Shown here in pieces: positions 60,017-64,000 of a stretch of 64,000 nucleotides of DNA (within the stretch, counting starts at the first letter, position 1; the number at the start of each line of letters is the position of its first letter). Location: positions 59,648 through 123,647 of the forward strand of contig MNCI01020684.1 in NCBI GenBank assembly GCA_015680685.1, in the 5' to 3' direction. A program made the translations under genes and the position numbers. Source of the stretch: Gnetum montanum (Eukaryota > Streptophyta > Gnetopsida > Gnetales > Gnetaceae). The notes beneath the pieces are model-generated. The model had not been told where the DNA came from and did no database searches. It was given only the letters and a program-made list of their open reading frames with translations.

Positions 60017-62184
60017 CCATTTTCCCATGACTAAACTAAGTTAGTTCTTTATCTTACAATAATAAAACATGAACTAGAAATGTTTAACTTATTTTGATGT
60101 AAAGAGTTATAATAAGATATGACATAAGATAAAACATAGATTTTCCACATCAAGAAGAAGCACAAGAAGGTTCTAGGTATTGTCAAATAACTTTTATCAT
60201 GCCTAACATGTATTAAGGATATAATAGATATATTTAGAATTACTATTCTAAGCTTGTCACCCTAACTTAGAGAATCTTAGTTTGGTTCCACATTAGTCCT
60301 TACTCTCACTATAGTGCTCAACATAGTTTTTTCCTCTCTCATTTACATTTCTCATGACACCAACTTAGTTGCATAAAATTATGTTCTGTGAGTTCCACAA
60401 TTTTCTTTGATAACATTTGGATTAATGGAATTCACCAATGGATCATTTGGCTTTGCTTCTAGCAGTTGTTGTTAGGAATGTTCCTAACTTAGTACTTAAG
60501 AATAAGATTGAAGACCTTCTAATTTTCTTAGTCAAGGAATTCAACCATATTAAGTTCTACAAGTGGTTCTAGTGATTCTTGTCTTTCAACTAATCATACC
60601 ATTAAGGCATGAGATCTTTGAGTTCATGTGGTCTTAGCCTCTAGTATATGAAACATAATTGTTAAAAAATGATTCTCTATGAAAACTACTAAAAACTTAT
60701 GTAATTTCCCATGATTATGTACCTCCATTGTAAAAAATTCAATGAAAATGATAGAAAGTATAAAACCCAAGGATAACATGTGAAACATTATCACAACTAA
60801 GACCTGAGTGTATGTAGGTGTGCAAATGTTACAAGAAAATTTTCAAAAATCATACATGTTCTAGTGCATCTACCTCATGACTAAGGTATGAAATACTTGG
60901 ATTGGACAAGTAAAAGATGTATTATCACTTGCAATGAGAATACAACAATGAGACATACCTCAAGATCTAGCTTGAAAGGCATTCATAGTAATAATAATGC
61001 TAAACTTTTAGGAAAGGAAAAGATGATGGATGGAAAAGCCCATATAGAGAAAAAACCAATTGAAGAGAAAAGATGCTATGTTTTCTTTTTCATTGTCTTA
61101 TAATTATTTATTATTATATATATATTTTTGATAAAATACAAAAACTAAAAAATAGTTGAACTATATTATAAAATTGAAAATTAAAAATAAAACACAAAAT
61201 GAAACTTAAAGAATTTATATAAAACATGTTTATTTTATGAAGAGGTTATTACATGGCATGACTACTAAATATAGTGTGATTGCATTGCTCTAGAAAAGCA
61301 CCACTCATAAGTTTGAAAACAATCAAGTGTTCTAGAGCAGACTCAAGATGGACTATGTCTTAATGATCACAATACGTACTAGCACAACATAAGTGAATAA
61401 AAAACATTAGTCTAAAGATTAAGAGCATAACACATACATCTTAGGTAATCATATCCATGTTAGGATCAATGAGACATGCATGCATGTACAATCTTAAAGA
61501 GCATTAGTATACACATAGGAGACATTGTTCCTTAAGAGAGCTAACATACATTCCTACACTAGTACATCTAGTAGTATATCCCCACTCAATAAAGAAGATG
61601 TGGTGCCTTAGCTAGAGAGGCTAAAGCCTCCCCAACAAGCCTACACATATTTATGATGTTTTTTATAAGAAATAATGATAATTTAGTTCTATAGGATTAT
61701 TATTAATGGTTAGGATAAAATGAAACTCATAAGGATCTTCATGCTCCTTTTAGTCTTTATTTTGAAAGGAAAGTAGTCTTTCGACTACCAATAAGACATA
61801 CTCTCTATATTCATCTCTATTTGAAAGAAGTGATGTGCTTGAAGCTTAAGTCTTTATTCGTATACTTTCCCAAATGTGAAGAATAAAGTGGATATCAAGG
61901 ATATTAGAAAACTCAAATCTCATTTAATAATTGTAGACAAAAATTTTTAATGACCAGGTTTATTAATCATAAAGCATAAATGTTGAAATCAACTTAACAT
62001 CCAATCAAGGTTTAGAGATACTTATGCAAATTAAGTTAAGGAACAAATGACCTATCTTTTTTTATGTAAACAATACCAACCTTTCTACCTAGAATAAATA
62101 CTCACTTGAAATATGAATCATTTGACTATCCACTATAGTGATACAAGTGTAGAAATTTAGAAGAGCTCATTTCTTTATCTCAAA
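60017..62184. other. Unassigned AT-rich sequence
   Basis: About 2.1 kb. It may be internal sequence of the minus-strand element whose LTR ends at 60016, but I could not follow a pol or gag reading. Short frames (for example 60888-61103) have no recognised homology. Confidence 0.35.
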
Positions 62185-62445
62185 ATTTATGCTCTTGACT
62201 TAAAGTCACAATCCCCAAACATGTGCTCACTACTTAGAGTCATGATAGAAATTTGTGCTTCCTACTTGAAGTTAAAATCATGAACATGTGCTTCCTACTT
62301 GAATTCATAATAAAAATTTGTGCTTTCTACTTCAAGTCATAATCAAGAACGTGTGCTTTCTACTTGCAATCACTATAAAGAACATGTACTTCTTGATCAG
62401 AGTCATTATCAAGAACATGTTCTCCTTGCTTGTATTCATTCCACT
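62185..62445 (+). repeat. 33-bp minisatellite, about eight units
   Basis: Units of 32-34 bp of the form AACATGTGCTTCCTACTTGA plus a variable part are repeated from about 62185 to 62445. The period is a multiple of three, so frames on either strand show 11-residue repeats. A TATATATA sequence follows at 62452-62460. Confidence 0.75.
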
Positions 62446-62559
62446 ATATATACTTTCTCTCCACACACTCATCTGTGTGCACTCTATTTCTCTTTTTTTT
62501 CGTTTTCTACTTACTTTTAAATAATGCATCATGATAGCCACTTCCATCTCTCCTAGGTA

Positions 62560-63700
62560 CAAACTACTCACATTGAATATTAGATCCTCCATCTTCCACT
62601 AAGAAAATTAAATCCTCATGTATATGGATTCCAAAATTTTCATCTCTTTCTCTTGATCAACACTATTGAAAATCATCAATGAAGCATTAGGTTCATGCTT
62701 AATTATATTTAGTCTACAATTCTCATCTTGATCTCTTCCACCATCTTTACATAAATAATCCTTAGGACATTCTTGGGTCAACTAATCCACAGCACATACA
62801 TAAGATCTTAAGTTATTATACCTTGGATTATATTTGTAAAATCCTCTAAAATGTGGTCTTTTATTTAAAGACTCATTTTACTCTTAAGAAGTTTGATGCT
62901 TTGAATCCTCTAGGTAAGAGGATTAAGTACATGATGTAGGGATAGCATGGGGGGTCTTGAAGCCACAAAAAGTTTTTTTTCTATCCTCTTTTTAAGGCTT
63001 GTTACCCTCCTTGCTTTCATGTGGCTATTCCATGACATAGTTATCTTCCTTCCTTGCCTTAAAATCCATCAAACTACTAGAAACCTAGATCACATCCTTA
63101 TATTCTATAATTTTTTGAGTTTTGAGCTCACATTGAATCCAAGGTTTGAGGCCATTAACAAAGAGTCTATATTTATTAGCCTCATTAATATTTGAGGTTT
63201 ATATCATAAAATTCTAATACTCCTAAATATAGTCCTTCAACTTTTTAGTGTGCTATATTTCTTTCAACTTTTCCCAAGATTTGGCAATAGAAGTACTTGG
63301 ACAAAATTTCTCAATCAATGCTTCTTTAAATTGGTTCCATGTCATTATGAGTTTACATATTCCATCTTTTTCTTTTTGGAAAATATCAAGAAACTAAGTC
63401 TTTATAAATTCACCTAAGAATTATGTAGCAATATGAGCTTATTTTTCCTTGGAATACTCATTCATCTCCAAGAACTCCTGCATTTCAAATAGAAAAGCAT
63501 ATATAATTGCATCATCTCTATCACCCTTATAGATTTTTGGCTCCTTCACTTGAAACTTGAGAACTAACCAACTCATCCTTGCTGCCAATGCCCTCACTTA
63601 CATAATTAATTGATTTTTCAAGACCTTAACTTTATTTTGTTGGCTCTCTACTAATATTTACTAGGTGTCTATCAACATTCTCAACTCTTATCCCTCAACT
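62560..63700 (-). pseudogene. Gypsy-type gag of a second family, broken
   Basis: Minus-strand reading: KEPKIYKGDRDDAIIYAFLF, EMQEFLEMNEYSKEK, then KDGICKLIMTWNQFKEALIE, EKFCPSTSIAKSWEKLKEI and NEANKYRLFVNGLKPWIQCE. This is the layout of the retrotransposon gag domain (PF03732), with tW..f..al...f and the FV.GL signature, as in chromovirus-type Ty3/gypsy. It differs from the Athila-like gags. A possible, damaged knuckle (CAVD.LTQECPKD) lies near 62780. Stops interrupt it. Confidence 0.65.
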
Positions 63701-64000
63701 TAGAGCTCATTAATAGCAAGATGAAGATCATTAATAACATCCATAAGACACTTCACACAGTTTCTTAACACTAAGTTTTGGGTAAAAGCAAAGTTGTATT
63801 TTTGTACTTGAGTTCAACTCTAGCCAGACAGAAAGTTCTATGGGATTGTCTAATTCTTGAATTAGTTTAGCATTTTTTATTGTAGGTAGACATTGCATGA
63901 TTATGTTGTATACTTGTAACACTTTATCCCATAGTTCTTGCATTTTTTCAAAGAATTCATCAATATTTTTTCTCATCAACCATCTCCATGTTTCCATCCT
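63701..64000 (-). pseudogene. Upstream coding fragment of the second gag family
   Basis: A clean 88-codon minus-strand stretch (63997-63731) reads METWRWLMRKNIDEFFEKMQ and onward, followed by the gag domain to the left. It may be the N-terminus of that gag, though the join contains stops. The element continues off the right edge. Confidence 0.4.

Noticed and set aside
62185-62445. CRISPR-like array
   Set aside because: The repeats are head-to-tail with no unique spacers, in a plant nuclear sequence; it is a minisatellite.

Overview
This window looks like intergenic heterochromatin from a large, repeat-rich seed-plant nuclear genome. It is AT-rich and CpG-poor, and I recognise no intact host gene. 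Almost every readable protein fragment belongs to a retroelement. The commonest type is a long Ty3/gypsy family that I assign to the Athila lineage. The evidence is a primer-binding site related to TGGCGCCGTTGCCGGGGA in four copies, a short CX2CX3HX4C gag knuckle, Athila-like RT and integrase, LTRs of about 0.85-1.0 kb, and an extra ORF downstream of integrase. The species cannot be determined from this sequence.

Layout, left to right. (1) 1-623: LTR on the minus strand of an element entering from the left, inserted in the 3' LTR of element B. (2) 624-13407: element B, minus strand, with a full gag-PR-RT-RH-IN-3'ORF order, 5' LTR at 12622-13407 and PBS at 12603-12620. (3) 13408-14795: remains of LINE reverse transcriptases, plus strand. 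(4) 14796-36418: an old plus-strand Athila-like copy (element D) interrupted twice, by element E (minus, about 15550-17943) and by element A (plus, 18212-30643). Element A is structurally complete, about 12.4 kb, with a perfect 5-bp target duplication GAAAT. (5) 36419-38108: a gag-tail/protease/RT-start fragment (element C). (6) 38109-44082: element H, a gag-only derivative with two LTRs. It sits in an older LTR that resumes at 44083-44875. (7) 44876-48564: older sequence with a pair of inverted tRNA-like SINE copies and the 3' end of an RTE-type LINE. (8) 48570-59538: element F, minus strand, with perfect target duplication ATATT. It is interrupted by element G (51720-58150), another RT/IN-lacking derivative, and an ambiguous base at 51719 marks a probable assembly defect. 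(9) 59539-64000: a different minus-strand LTR, a 33-bp minisatellite and a second type of gypsy gag.

How the parts relate. Complete Athila-like elements encode gag, protease, RT, RNase H and integrase, then a 3' ORF resembling the 'putative plant transposon protein' family. Several copies keep gag (and sometimes protease or the 3' ORF) but lack RT-IN, so they would have depended on enzymes supplied by other copies. Nearly all coding damage is stop codons of the kind made by C-to-T change. In element H a 678-codon gag frame carries twelve stops and no frameshift.

The most interesting points are loss of the catalytic Asp in every readable protease copy and of the second integrase Asp in both integrase copies, the gag-only element, palindromic arrays next to the LTR TATA boxes, a nested-hairpin module in element G, and a conserved splice-acceptor-like sequence before the 3' ORF. 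No CRISPR array, rRNA gene or functional tRNA gene was seen.
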